From the NCBI GenBank assembly GCA_002118135.1, contig BDIU01000067.1, forward strand, positions 186,001 through 250,000: 64,000 bases of DNA. Reading direction: 5' to 3'. This stretch comes from Trebouxia sp. TZW2008 (Eukaryota > Chlorophyta > Trebouxiophyceae > Trebouxiales > Trebouxiaceae). The translations under genes were made by a program, and so were the position numbers. The notes below the pieces were generated by a model. That model had not been told where the DNA came from. It ran no database searches and worked only from the letters and a program-made list of their open reading frames with translations. The first letter of the stretch is position 1, and every line of letters begins with the position of its first letter. This document shows, piece after piece, positions 11,202 through 23,200 of the stretch.

Positions 11202-14200
11202 ATGGGCACTTGGGCAGCAATCACAAAGCTTGACGCTCCAGATGAGCCAGAAGTCGGGGGCGGACTAGAGGGTTCCGGCATCAGCGTGGCTGTAGTTGAC
11301 ACGAATGCGATCATTGCCGGTATTCAGTTAGGCCGCATCGCGGAAACAGCGGTGACTATCCCTGAGGTGCTGTCTGAGGTTCGAGACAAGCATACAAGGC
11401 AGATTTTGGCGAATCTGCCATTCACACTGCAAACCCAGCAGCCAGCTGAAGAGTCAGTGAAAGCAGGTGAGCAAGTGGCCTTGGAGACATCTCAAACAGC
11501 TTGACCATCTGCTCGTTCATGCAACTCCACCTCACTCATTGTGAGCCACAGACGCAGACTGCTGCTCGGTCTATGCTAAGATGCAGTACTGCCTTGCAAC
11601 ACCGCCTTGTGAAAGCAAGTGGTAGTTGGAGGGGTAGGCGGCAGTATCTGCTTGGGCATTCTGCTTGGGCAACGGTCTAGCGCTCGCTCAACATGTTCTC
11701 TCGAGTCAAACATGCGGATGGCAGTCCGATCTGTAACAAACTGTAACAAATTGCAATGCTGCCTTGTCCTGCAGTGCTACGCTTTGCTCGCGCGACTGGG
11801 GATCTGCATTCGCTGTCTACAGCAGACATCAGGCTCATAGCCCTTGCGCACACTTTGGAGGTTGCCCGGCATGGGGATGCTGCTCTGAAACAGCAGCCAG
11901 ACTTGCCATCTGTGCGGAAAGGCAATGCGCCTGCTGCCAAGGAACTGCCCGGTTGGAATGTGAGTGGAGGCAAGTGGGCTGACATGGATGCATTGACAGA
12001 AGAAGAAATGGCTGAACAGGAGCTTGCAGGTGAGACGTGCAGTTTTACAAAAGAGAGAGAAGCTCGCTGTCAAGTTGCTTTGCAAAGTTTGATGTTTCAG
12101 CCCTGCCTGTCTTTTTTCCATGAGTCTGGATATGTTCCTGTCACTACCCCTGTTATGAGATGAGCAAGTCGACAATGCAGCTTTGATGAGTCTAGCAAGT
12201 CAGCTTTGGTTATTTGGCAGACCTGGGCCTGGCCCTGCACATGTCTTGTGAAAGCCACATAAGACCCCAGCAAAGCCATGTCAATCGCTTCACAGTGTAC
12301 ACGCCACCAGCGTTGTGTGGACTGTGCAATGCACAGCAGTTGCACTGGTACAGTGCTGCCAATGAGCTCTGCATTATTCTGGCAGAGGCGGTACAGAATT
12401 GCAGTTGAGAGATTATGTCACAGACCTGAATCACTGCTACTGCAGGAATACTCAGCAAGGTGTCTCAAGCAGTTCAGGCATTGAGCATCAACAGCACAAA
12501 TCACACACAGTCAGAGCACAGCTCTCAGCAGTTAGCTAGATCACCTGACAGCGTCCTGCAGCATCAGTCACCACCTAGCGTCAGCAACGCAGAAGCACAG
12601 CAGGACAACAACAGCCCACAAAGTGAGTCAGCTCAAACTCAGCATGCCGACAGGGATGCTGTTGATGAGGATGATGGTGGTGACTGGCAGAAAGCTTCTT
12701 CTAGTCATAATGCGGCTCGCAAGAAGAAGCGCAAGCAACAAAGGCGTGCTGCCATGACAGCTTCTGGAGAAGCTGTTCCAGATGGTGTTCCAGAAGCTGT
12801 TCAGGAGTCTGTAAGGCAAGCAGCTCGGCCATCTGCGCATGCAGGCTTGAGCCCTTCTCTTCCCTCTGAGCCTGTTGTCTCACACATCCCTGCTGTTGAC
12901 AGTGAGGCCATTGCTAGCACTGACCAGGGCGTGGTCATTGGCAAACAAGCTACTCAGAACTTTGCCCAAACAGAAACAGCAGAAGACGCAGCGAACAAAA
13001 GTCATGACGCAGTGCATCAGGCAATACAAGCTGCTCATTCTGAGGCATCAACAGCACAGAAAGCAGACCCAAATGCAATGCGTCTGGCAGCCCAGACCTC
13101 TCCTGATGTGGCATCAACAGCGCACAATGCAGACTCACATTCAGATGCAGATGCAGCGTCACAGAGCAGTTCTGAAGCTGCCTCAGAAGCTGCGAGTAGT
13201 CAGGCAGAGGCACTAGAAGGTGCTGCAGAAGCTAATGAATCAGATGCATCCACCAGTGGTGCTGACAGTAACTCAGACTCAGAGGCAGATTCAGAGGAAG
13301 AAGAGGAAAAGAATGCTGCTCAGTCCTCTGTGGCGAGCGTGACAGCGGACTTTGCCATGCAGAATGTGATCTTGCAGATGGGTCTTTGGCTTGTTGCGCC
13401 CAATGGCATGCGCATCAAGCAGCTCAGCCGCTGGGTGCTGCGCTGCTCAGCATGCTTTAAGATCACCAAGGTTGGCACCAGGCCTTGTCCCGTTTGTGCC
13501 TTTCTGCAGGCCCTCCATCAATGTTCAGCGAGATAGTGCAAACATGCTATAACATTGCTTGCCAGTCAAGCATGCCTTTTGTAAGTTGCTCAGCACATGC
13601 CCCAAAATCACCAAGGTTGGCATGTTTCCTCATGTTTGTAGCAAACTACGCATCGTAGCAAAATTGTGTGGTCCAAGCCCTGTCTCACAGTTGTCTCACA
13701 GTTGGGGCTTCGGGTCTTGGCAAGCAGCGAGTCTCTGTCATGGCTTGCTGCTCTTGCGTATGTGTCATCAGTATCCAGAGTCACCAGTTGCTTGTTCAGC
13801 TTTCACAGTCACTGCTGGTTTGTTTGGCTTGTCAGCTGTGCCAAGCATTCAGCCACAGCAGAGCAGTTATGCATTGCAGCCATTCCTGTGCCAGTCTCTG
13901 CGAAAACATGACTGCCACTCACTAACAATTGATACAGCTCTTGCACATGCTGGCGCAGTTGCTAGGTGTGTGTAGCACAGGTCTGTACTCTGCTGGTGTT
14001 GAAGCATGACTATGAGCATCATGTTTCATGTGTGCAGGAGCCTGGCAGGCTGTTTTGCCCACACTGTGGCAATGCAACATTGGACAAAGTGGAAGCAGTG
14101 ATAGGCCCTGATGGTACAGAGCAGTATGGGGTCAGGAAGCGGTTCAACACACGTGGCACCCGCTACTCGCTACCAAAGCCCAAGGTATAGCCATTTCTTG

Positions 14201-14999
14201 TAAAGACACTTGAGACAAGGACACTCTTGATGTGAAAACAAGGCAATACGGAACCACAGTGTTGTCTTTGAGAGAGGACAATTTGGTGTACGGACACTGC
14301 CCTTGGTCACCCATGCAGTTGTCACAAAGAAAACACATACTGTACTTTACTTGCAACCTTGCAACTAGGTTGCTGCATGCTGCTTGTATACCAGGTCAGC
14401 TTTCACTTGCAAATGGTACTACAGGATGCAGGTCGAGATTGTAATCGCTGCATGTTTTCTGGCAAGCTGCTGCTGGTGGTCTATGCATGTGTGTACTATT
14501 TAGAAAGAGCTGCTTCATTTGCACTAAGCTTCATGCACTGCTCCCAGGCCTTGCATGCATGTGAGCTGCAATGACAGCAGCATAGCAAGTCAATGTGTAT
14601 TGGTCTGCAGTGTCAGGCTGCCTGTCAGTCTGCATGTTGCACGTTCTCAGTTGTTCGTACTGCGAGATTTGGGCAAATGGTAATTTCCGAGGGCAATTGG
14701 CAAGCTCCAGTTCTGTTCATGGTTCCATTCCTATTTATTTATTGCTGCAGGGTGGCTCTCAGCGCAATGCACCAATCTTGCGAGAAGATGTCCTCATGCA
14801 GAAGCTGAACAAGCGCCGCAACCGCAAGGTAAAAGAGGAAGCAGTGGACGCCTTTGCACCAGAATATGGTCCTGACAGCTGGTTTCAAAAGAACCATGGC
14901 AGTGCTGCACAGTACAAGGGGGCAGCAGCTGCACTTGCCAGCTGGCGCCACAACCCTAATGAGCGTCAGCACACACGCACAAACAGACGTAAGAAATGA
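11202..14999 (+). CDS. NOB1: NOB1, 20S pre-rRNA site-D endonuclease
   Basis: Endonuclease that makes the final 3' cut of 18S rRNA in cytoplasmic pre-40S particles. Model: 11202-11466, 11775-12029, 12446-13470, 14038-14184, 14751-14999, giving 646 residues with all phases closed. The N-terminal PIN domain shows VAVVDTNAII (Asp33) and STADIRLIALA (Asp106). The zinc ribbon is assembled across an intron: CSAC (507/510) and CPHC (522/525). It is followed by the family block RFNTRGTRYSLPKPK and a basic C-terminus ending NRRKK. Between the PIN domain and the ribbon is a long Ala/Ser/Gln/Asp/Glu-rich insert (residues about 175-480), ending in an acidic run. This makes it longer than typical NOB1 proteins. 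The insert lies in one exon. Confidence 0.95.
13580..13640 (+). repeat. Intronic copy of NOB1 exon 3 end and donor
   Basis: Intron sequence at 13596-13622 (CAGCACATGCCCC followed by AAATCACCAAGGTTGGC) copies the exon 3 end at about 13447-13477, including the AAG/GTTGGC donor. It is downstream of the real junction: a donor-straddling duplication with a unit of about 145 bases. Confidence 0.5.
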
Positions 15000-15088
15000 G
15001 CCAAGCAAGTCCTAGCTAGTGTCTTATGCCAAGGCTTGTGTTCAGCCTTGTAGGCTCAATCAGGTTGCTTAGTGATCCTGCATGAGTC

Positions 15089-15289
15089 ATGTTGCCATCT
15101 GCAACTGCAGCTGTGCAAAGCTCTGCTGGCGCTGTTGATCTCACTTGTAAGCATGGAAATTTACGTGCTAAGTGTTTGCAGAATTATGCGTCAAATGCAG
15201 CAAGCACGTTTCAGCCTGAAGAACCCAAGAAAAAAACGCAAGTCATTCAAGTACTTGGCCCTGACATTGAAGCAGCTCTTTCAATGTAG
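15089..15289 (+). CDS. Possible small or partial ORF, unidentified
   Basis: Open frame of 66 codons starting with an ATG just 3' of NOB1. It contains LTCKHGNLRAKC and a Lys-rich PKKKTQVIQVLG, ending SM-stop. I do not recognise it. It holds two TGCAG sites, so it could be exons of an unknown transcript or NOB1 3' UTR. Most of 15000-15760 otherwise shows nothing. Confidence 0.2.
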   Translation: MLPSATAAVQSSAGAVDLTCKHGNLRAKCLQNYASNAASTFQPEEPKKKTQVIQVLGPDIEAALSM

Positions 15290-15759
15290 GTCCAGGCATC
15301 ATTGTCAACAAGTTCTCGCAGCACGGGTCTTGCGCGATATGAATAGTACAGTCCTATCGTACTCTGTCGACACACCTGTAAGAGGTCAACAATTGCAGGC
15401 ACAAGGACGCATAAACTTACTAATAGGTTGTATACAACTGTAAGCACTCAGGTCAAAATCGATCAGAACTTTGGGTGCACTCAACAGCAACTGGCATCAG
15501 CTACAACTCAGCAAAAACACTCAACAAAGGGCATGGGAATGTTCATGTCCAAATCAAATTGTTCATCTGTTGTCTGAGGGTTCATTTGCTACAAACGCAA
15601 CTGCCGCTACATGCGTTGCTAGTGACCAATTGCATTTGCAGCCAACAAGCTGCATACATGCATGTACCAGGCAGCAATGCTCAGAAAACGTCACAAGCTT
15701 CTGCAGGACATGAAGTGCCCATCTGAGCTTGCCTGTCAACGTTGCAAGGCTGCAGACAC

Positions 15760-16492
15760 CTGAGAATTGAGGATATTCCAATTCAGCTTGCAGCATATGG
15801 TCAGCTCTGCTTGGGTTAATTCATCTGGGCAGACATTGACTGCTCTGGTGAGCAGAGTCCTGCTAGGTACGCAAGCTCGATTACCGTCGCTTTTGGAGGC
15901 CAACCACAGGCATGCTGCCAAGTGTGTTGCAGTCAAGTGCACCCTTACTTCGCTGTTGCTACTCGACTGGTCAGCTTGGCATGACTGCCGATATCTGTGG
16001 AACAGGTCGAGGCTTCTGTGTACAACCTCCTTTGTAATGATGCACTTCGGCTGCAAAGCTTTCAGGCGGTAAGACCACTGCATCAAGCAGGTACAGATAG
16101 CGGTATAGTACGACTGTGTGTTCTGACATGCTGTAGCCGATGCTGGCCTCGTAGCCTTCGACGCACGTGAGGGCAACTCTCTGCGACTGGCTGCGTAATG
16201 ATCTCGGTGCAAAGTTGCAGACTGACAGGTGTGCGGCTCAACGATGAAGTTTTGACTGTCTCGCTGTCTCTTGCGTTTGCTTGAACGAGGGCAGTCACTC
16301 TGCGGCAAGGCAATTGCATGTCAGCATGCTTGAGTCAGATACGAAAGGTTCTGCGACCTTGCATAAGGCACAAGACCATACCTGAGGGCGTGCACCGCCA
16401 GCATAACGCTGTGCATAGTCCAGCACCGAGACATGGTCTGACGAGGTGGAATCGGGTGTGTCGTCGGCGCCAGAGCTGCTGGATGTCGCCAT
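15760..16492 (-). CDS. Cyclin-box protein, possibly N-terminal domain only
   Basis: Exon 1 (complement 16382-16492, phase 0) codes a Ser/Asp-rich start MATSSSSGADD... and ends ARYAGGARPQ-like before a GTATGG donor. Exon 2 (16299 down to 15760) is open throughout. It begins with a basic SSKRKRQRD stretch, a possible nuclear signal. It then has SYRLKALQPKCIITKEVVHR, LDLFHRYRQ, HLAACLWLASKSDG and LTICCKLNWNIL, the helix order of a cyclin N-terminal box. A GTGTCT donor follows NSQ. Reading through gives a stop eight codons later, so the cyclin C-terminal fold is either missing or in exons I cannot identify. An intron could also hide around 16095-16200. Cyclin class cannot be assigned. Confidence 0.55.
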
Positions 16493-16894
16493 CGGCTCAG
16501 TTGCTGTGCAACAAGCAATGCTGCACACAGACATTGTGCGGAGGAGAGATGCCGCTTGGCTCCAATCGTTTGAAGTTGCACTGCACAATGCTTCAAACAG
16601 TTGACTTGCACCGACGTCGAAGACCTCACAGGGTGCAAATTGCAAAATTTTGCCACGTGCACTGCAGATCAAAATTTGATCTGTCCGAGCAATACTTAGC
16701 GCGTTGTCTGATCATCCACATGACAGAGGGGCATGTGACATCATGCATGCCATGTCCTGCGCAAAATCAAATCAAGAAGCTACCGTTGCAAGGTATCACG
16801 GCTGGAATGACAAATGCGTTAGGTACTCGAAGAAGTCGTTTCGGTCGTTGATTCGTTGATCTGAGTCACAAATGGCTGGTCTGCCCTGTGAACC

Positions 16895-17250
16895 ATGCAT
16901 TTTGAGTTCAAGGTGAGTGCATGGTCAGCAAAGATGATCCCCCTTCACGCGGCAATAAGGGGAAAAATGCAGCGCGAGCTGCCAGCCTGCCCTTGCCGCT
17001 GCTTTACTGTGAGCGCGTCATCGCTCAGTTGTGCCTCCACCGACGTCCTACACAAAATGATAAACCACGAGCGCTTTTCAGTGCGTGGCATCTGTGCAGT
17101 TTTATGATGTGCGCTATTTTCAGTCACCCATGTTCGATTTGGCACGTGTCGTAAGTATCAGCTGCAAATCAGCAAGCATGCACAACAGATGCTGTGATAG
17201 TCTGCGGAGAAAACATTCAACACTCATTTCAGGGAAGTCATCTCTACTAA
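16895..17250 (+). CDS. Possible 28-residue three-exon microprotein
   Basis: ATG exon 16895-16912 (MHFEFK, donor GTGAGT), exon 17100-17150 (FYDVRYFQSPMFDLARV, acceptor TGTGCAG, donor GTAAGT) and exon 17233-17250 (GSHLY-stop, acceptor ATTTCAG). All junctions are phase 0 and the splice signals are among the best in the window. An upstream ATG at 16872 is in another frame. It is aromatic/basic and unlike anything I recognise. It starts about 400 bases from the divergent cyclin-like gene. It could also be the 5' end of a longer gene if exon 3 is wrong. Confidence 0.35.
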
Positions 17251-18044
17251 GTAGGGATGCGGTAAAATGGCGGATTTGCTGGCAGCTGTCCAGTGTTGCA
17301 TTCTGATGGGCATGCCTTCTGGTGTAGATGTGTGGCTTCTATACTGGGTGCCAGCTGTAGAGTCTGACATGCGCTGTGGTACATGATGCAAGTCAAGGGC
17401 AACAGGGCGTACTGACAAGAGTAGCAGCATGACAGGACCTTGCCAGGTCACTGTAAAGCTGCATTAGCAACAAGCAAATGCAGTGATGTGTGGACAGTGA
17501 TGACAATGTCTCGCTGACAAGTGAACATATATATTTACAATACGCATGGCGGCACCTGTGATGCAGCACAATGGTAAAGTCTTGCAGTACTGGCCTGTAA
17601 TGCAAAGCTTTTGTCAAAGGACCTTCGCTCAGGCTGGCTCAAAAGAAGCTGGACTGTAAGATGCGCCTTCATGAACAGTCCATTGTAGCATCAGTATAAG
17701 CTTTGCCAGCATATTCCAGTCAGGTTTTATATAATGCTGGCCTATGCTTGCATGTCAAAAGGATATGCTGAGAGCAATTGCCCTTGACTGCCAAAATTGT
17801 GCGCAAATTTGTGTCTCTTCATGCATGCTTTGTACAAGCGGCTACTCATGTGTGCAAAAAGTGCTTGGTGCAACCAGAGCAATTGCACAATGCACAATAT
17901 CCTGAAATGTAATACTCAAGGAGCAGACCTGCTGCATGAGCTGAAGCTGGCCATCAACTTTTCTAAGTCCTGGATGGTATTGCACCCGAGTTTGGAGGCT
18001 ATTCAGTAGGTTTTCTGTACACCAGTTGGAGTCTGCGTTCAGTG
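17251..18044. other. Intergenic stretch, no supported feature
   Basis: Lies between the possible microgene (+) and the 3' end of the DUF1499 gene (-). Contains only short frames with no family resemblance; presumably 3' UTRs. Confidence 0.4.
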
Positions 18045-19559
18045 TCATGAGTACCCAATGCTTTTCCAGCCCTTCTTCTCTAGTTCCAGCCGAATAGCTT
18101 TGATTCGCTTCCTGTTGATGTTATTGTCATTGTCACCCAATCTTGAAGCACTGCGATACTCAACAATTGCGTCCTTCTGCCTGCTAGCTGGAAACCAGAA
18201 CTCAACATCGTCTATAAAGCCAAAGGTTGCTGACTGGAACTCGGCATATAGGTAGTCATCTGTCTGACTGATGACAGTTGGAGTGAAGTTATCAGGTTTG
18301 ATCTCTGCAACCTAGCATTGTTGCAAACATTGTCAATGTGCTATTTGGCATGTGAGTCACACTTGCAAGTCGCTGTTTGTCGGCATGCTGTGATGACTGC
18401 TCACTACCGCTCACACAGCTGTCAAGAATACGAGCAAAGTCTGCACCTGAAGCTTTGGGAGCAAGAGTGTGATTGATGTTAACTTGCATGCAGTAGAGCA
18501 ATGCACGCGCCACGTTGCACCATAGCTGCAGCAAAGTTGACATGCTGCAGCTATCTGCAATGTGTTTGACATTGCGATAGCGGTCTATGCAGTCAGGCAA
18601 ACATACCACAGCTTTTAGCTCGGCCATTGCCTGCTGCTGACTGACCGGCTTCTTTCTGCCTCGGCCAGGAATTGGGTTGTAAGTCCTGCAAAACAGCAGC
18701 TTCAACAGACAACATCAAGACAGAGAGCGAAGTGTTACACGCTTTAGCCAGCCGACAGGTCTTATTGCGTAGTGTCAAAACCTGTTCAGATATCGAGTCA
18801 GTCAAGGCAATGAAGAACAAACTCAAACACCTGCACATGACCCCTTTGAGCAAGACGGATTTCGTAGTGTCAGTCTAAGCTGTGGAACGAGAAGGCTTCT
18901 GATGCCTAATATTGGTGCGCATGTTTGCATGCCATGCAGACTGCTAAACAGCGTGCTACATGCATGCAGGAGCAGACAAAAGCAAAGCTTGCAGGCCATC
19001 CAGTTGACAACACAATATTGCGACAAAGGAGGTTACCATTGTGGTATATAGTGACTCTTGCCACCCTGGATGTTTTCGCTCATGTTGGCTTCTTCAGCTG
19101 TAGATATGCAGTTGGGTGTGGGTGGACATAGTCCAAGTGAAGGCGTGCCATAGATATCTTGCACCCCTGCACAAAGCAAGTGGTGTGACGACCTCACAGT
19201 GATGTATCGCTCACATATCACTGCTCAGGGAACAGCGCTGAGCTGGTAACTGGTTGACCACAGCATGGATGGGGATGCTTACCCAGCTTTGTTGGTCTGG
19301 GTGCCGCTCCAAAGGTAAACAGGGAACCAAGGACGCTCACATTCACGCTTTGCAACACCACTTCCCTGCGCGATCGTGCTGATGGCTGTCAAACTTCACA
19401 GATGCATAAGCAGCATTCATTGATACAACACGCCGTCGTATACCTGCGGCTGCTCGCATTGACTGACAAGGCTCTGCGACGTACAAATTTTGCGGGCTTT
19501 TGCACGGTAAAGGGGGAGAAAGGGCATGCCTTGATGCAGGACGCTTTATCGGTCAACAT
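18045..19559 (-). CDS. DUF1499 family protein, probably plastid (thylakoid)
   Basis: Model: complement of 19444-19559, 19283-19365, 19037-19166, 18607-18685, 18045-18302, giving 221 residues with all phases closed. Residues 1-40 are Ser/Arg-rich with few acids (FVRRRALSVNASSRRE), typical of a chloroplast transit peptide. A hydrophobic segment follows (SVNVSVLGSLFTFGAAP). The DUF1499 domain shows CPPTPNCISTAEE, HYIPQWTYNP, DNFTPTVISQTDDYLYAEF, FGFIDDVEFWF and EYRSASRLGDNDNNINRKRI, which are the family landmarks. The last acceptor is best placed at CAGAG/ATC rather than CAG/AGATC, because only that keeps phase. Function of the family is unknown; plant members are reported in thylakoids. Divergent from CTF4. 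Confidence 0.9.
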
Positions 19560-20280
19560 GCTTGCGAATGTTGTGTGCACTTAACCAGGTTCTGGCTGAT
19601 CCGACCTCCAGTATGCTTACAATCATTCCCTTATTTGTCCAATTGAGCAAGCTTTCAGCATTGAATACATTATTGCATGCATGAATGTGCTTTGCCTGGT
19701 CGTTGCTTTGTAGCCTGGCTATTCCTCCATGTTACAGCCTACACCGCACTTTTGCTATGTGTGATGCATGCTGCATGTTTCCGCTAGTTGCAGTCAGAGC
19801 TGATTCTGAACACAGGTTGGCATTGAGATTTCAGGATAGGGCAGTCATGAAAATGAGATGATCGAGCTGCTCATGCTGCCGCTGATCGTTATGAACATGT
19901 TGAAATGCAGTGTCTGCACTGACAAGCCTTGTGAACGGCATATGCATGCATATACTGCAAACTTCTGTGCAAAGCTAATTGCATGTGCTGATTGGATACT
20001 CGAGATGCCATGGCAATGCTCTAAGATGGCGTATGCAAGCGATTGTTGACCACAGTGGGCCCTCAAGCTCACCACATTCTGAGCACAGTTTACCTTGATG
20101 TTCAAATTTGGAACTAGCAGCATGCCGGACATAAAATTGATGTTCTGATGTGTGCTGTTGGCTTTGATGTGACCAGCTCATACACAAGAGGTCGATGCGT
20201 AAACCGCTGAACCGTTGCTTGCTGCTGAGGCCGCCAGCTGCCATCTGCGTGTGTCGCTGATCAAGCCGATCAGCCCAGTC
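19560..20280. promoter_or_regulatory. Divergent intergenic region DUF1499/CTF4
   Basis: About 720 bases between the two divergent start codons. It should contain both promoters and 5' UTRs. I find no clear TATA box, repeat or extra gene. Confidence 0.35.
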
Positions 20281-23200
20281 ATGAGCGCTGAAGCCTTAGA
20301 ATTCGTCGATGCGCATCCACCTGGCATGGCTGGCGTCGGCTACGTGTGTAAAGCAGACTGGCAAAAGGTCTTGTCTTGTGGACAAGATGGGCAGCTGTGC
20401 ATTCACCAAGCAAATGACCTATCTGACAAGATCAGCAAAAGCTTGCAGTCTGAAAAAGTGGCTTGCCACTGTTTAGCAGTAAATTCGTCACAAGAGACCT
20501 TTGCTGTGGGTGATCAGGCCCATTTTGTGAAGGTGGGTCCCCCAGAATGCAGCGAAGGCCTGACGCAACTCATACAATAGTCTCAAGCAACATAGCTCTT
20601 CGACATGGCTTTTCTAGTGTTGTACACAAGCAGCCACAGCCCGTAGCAGTGCATATATGCAGATATACAAGCTGCCTGATGGCACGTTTGATAGCGTGGC
20701 CACGAGATTCAGCCTGCCAGTGCGGTGCCTTGCATTCAGCCCAAGCGGAACAAACCTAGCTGCAGCTGGTGATGACGAGGGCATCAAGCTGATCAGCGCT
20801 GCAGAAAGCAAGGTGTTGTGCTGTGAAACTTAAAGATATAGGCAATGCTTACAGTGTACACTTAGCTAAGCTGATATGCCAGAATCACCCTGGCACCAAC
20901 TTATATTGGTGACACCATACGACTTGTATGTTGCTGCTCAAAGATACAGGGTGCATATGGTGAGCATGTTCAGTCACGACCTATGCTCCATGATTTGCTG
21001 TCAGTTCTCAGATCTACTGCTGTCATATCCTCACATGCTGAGTTGGCCTTGCTGGACTGCAATCTACTCTAAAAGCCCGCATCACAACCTATTGCGACTG
21101 CTGCGTTGCAAAGCAGTTTTGCCATACATGCACACAGGTTTTCAGAACCTTGCGAGCTGGACCCTACACCAGGAGCCTTGCATATGACCCTGAGAGTGAG
21201 TTCCTGGCTTCATTGTCAGCAGAGGGTACTCTACAGATATGGGACATGGCTGATGGAAAAGTCAAGTTTTCCCAGAAGCATGCTGCCCCCAAGGTGCTCA
21301 ACAACGCTTGTTGCTTCATGCATTCCTGTGTCCGCATTCCAGCATGTCATGATGATACAATCAGACTGTGTTGCTCACGACATGCCTTACGTGAAACATA
21401 ACCCCACCTTCCCCCCCCCTCCCCTGTGTCCCGCACAACAAACAAATTTCACCACTGTCCATCATTACATCAGCAATATTGATAACAGTGACAGATTACA
21501 AATTTTAGCACATGTGTCTGCTGCTGTCAGGTGAACAATGCTTGCGCCAGGCGCAATGGGGTTGCTCAACTATACTTGGAAAGATGAGGCATCAATCTGT
21601 GTGGCAAATCACTTCTACTGGACAACAACCCATTCTGCTGCTTGCAGGTGAACGTTGCCTCAGCCAGGCGCAATGGGGCTGCATGGCACCCAGATGGAGG
21701 CAGCCTGCTGGCTGTCTCAGGCACAGAGAACGATGTGACCATGCTTGAACGGCTCTCATGGTCTGTGGCATTCAGCCTGAAAGGACCCCACACAGCAGCA
21801 GTGAATGTGCTGTCCTTTTCCCCAAATGGTACACTGGCTTTTAACTTTGAAATCAATTGGTCATACAGATTTGCTTTGGGCAAACTGAAGCCAATGTGAC
21901 TGCTGCTGTTGTTACGCTGGCAGTATCATGCTGGCACAGCTGCTCGTCAAAGCATAGTGCACCTTTGCTTTTGAGCTTGGCTGCATTAGCATTGGTCACA
22001 CATCAGAGCATCAGCTTGCAAGCGCTTCCATATGACGCCATGGCTGTCATGCCAAGCTTTAGCACCTTGGCTATTGTCAGAGCTTCACCTGTCAAACGTA
22101 GTCTTGTATCTGGCGAGTGCTGGCACGACCAACACTTGCTCTCTGCAGGCATACACAACAGTTGTCAACTGCAGGCATGTAGTCAGCCATTGCTGACACA
22201 GACGCTCCCAAGTCATCATCAACAGCAGTCATTACCTGCAGTTCTATACTTGATGACTGCTGGCACAGGCAAGCTGCTGGTGTTGTGGATCATCAGCCAG
22301 CGCAAGCCTCTGTGTCAATAAAGCACCCCAACCACACTTCCGGTCATGTCTTGGCAAGCTGACACCTCAAGTCATTCAGCAGCCAGTGTGTGTGTGCAGG
22401 ACTGTATCTGATGACTGCTGGCACAGCGAAGCTGATGGTATGGTGGAATCTCAGCCAGCGCAAGTCTCTGTGTCAGCAAAGCACCCCGTTTACTGTTTCT
22501 GCCATGTCTTGGCAGGCTGACAACCCCAAGTCATGATCAACAGCAAGCCATTGTCTGCAGGGCTATATTTGGTGACTGCTGGCACAGACAATCTGATGGT
22601 GTTGTGGGACATCAGCCAGCGCCAGCCCATATGTCAGCGCAGCACCCCATCTACTGTTTCTGCCATGTCTTGGCACCCCCAGCAGAACAGCCTGGCATGC
22701 ATTTCAGAGGAAGGCAGCGTGGCTGTCTGGTCTGACATTGTGCCTAAAGACCACCCTGGTCCCCATGTCAGTCCTGACAGCTTACCGGCCCATGGGGTAG
22801 CCTCCCCACCCGAGGGAGGTGGTGAGAGGGGGGCCAGCGTGGATCCACAAGGTAGTGCCAAGTGTTGCAACTCGCTGCGTATGCAAACAAGGCACCTGTG
22901 TTGTGCTTTATGTTACAGCGTGCTTGGTTGTCTGGTCTGACATTGTGCCCAGAGACCACCCTGGGCCCTATGTCAGTCCTGACAGCTTACCAGCCCATGG
23001 GGTAGCCTCCCCGCCCAAGGGGGGCGGTGAGAGGAGCGGCAGCGTAGGGCCCCCAAGGTGTTGTTTATGGCTGCATCATGCACGTGCTTTCCAAGCTGTT
23101 TGCATACAATATTCATATGTTGTGCCCACTGTGAGAATGGGCTTGTACACTTTGACTGCAGTGCATTAGGCTATAGCCCATGAGCCCCATGCAGGCAATG

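Noticed and set aside
12875..13216. Overlapping + frame in NOB1 exon 3
   Set aside because: Shadow of the low-complexity Ala/Gln/Ser coding region. The NOB1 frame has correct phase at both ends.
15563..15756. Extra downstream exon of the cyclin gene (LRWALHVLQKLVTF)
   Set aside because: Joining in phase gives an early stop. The hydrophobic look alone is too weak to call a cyclin C-terminal fold.
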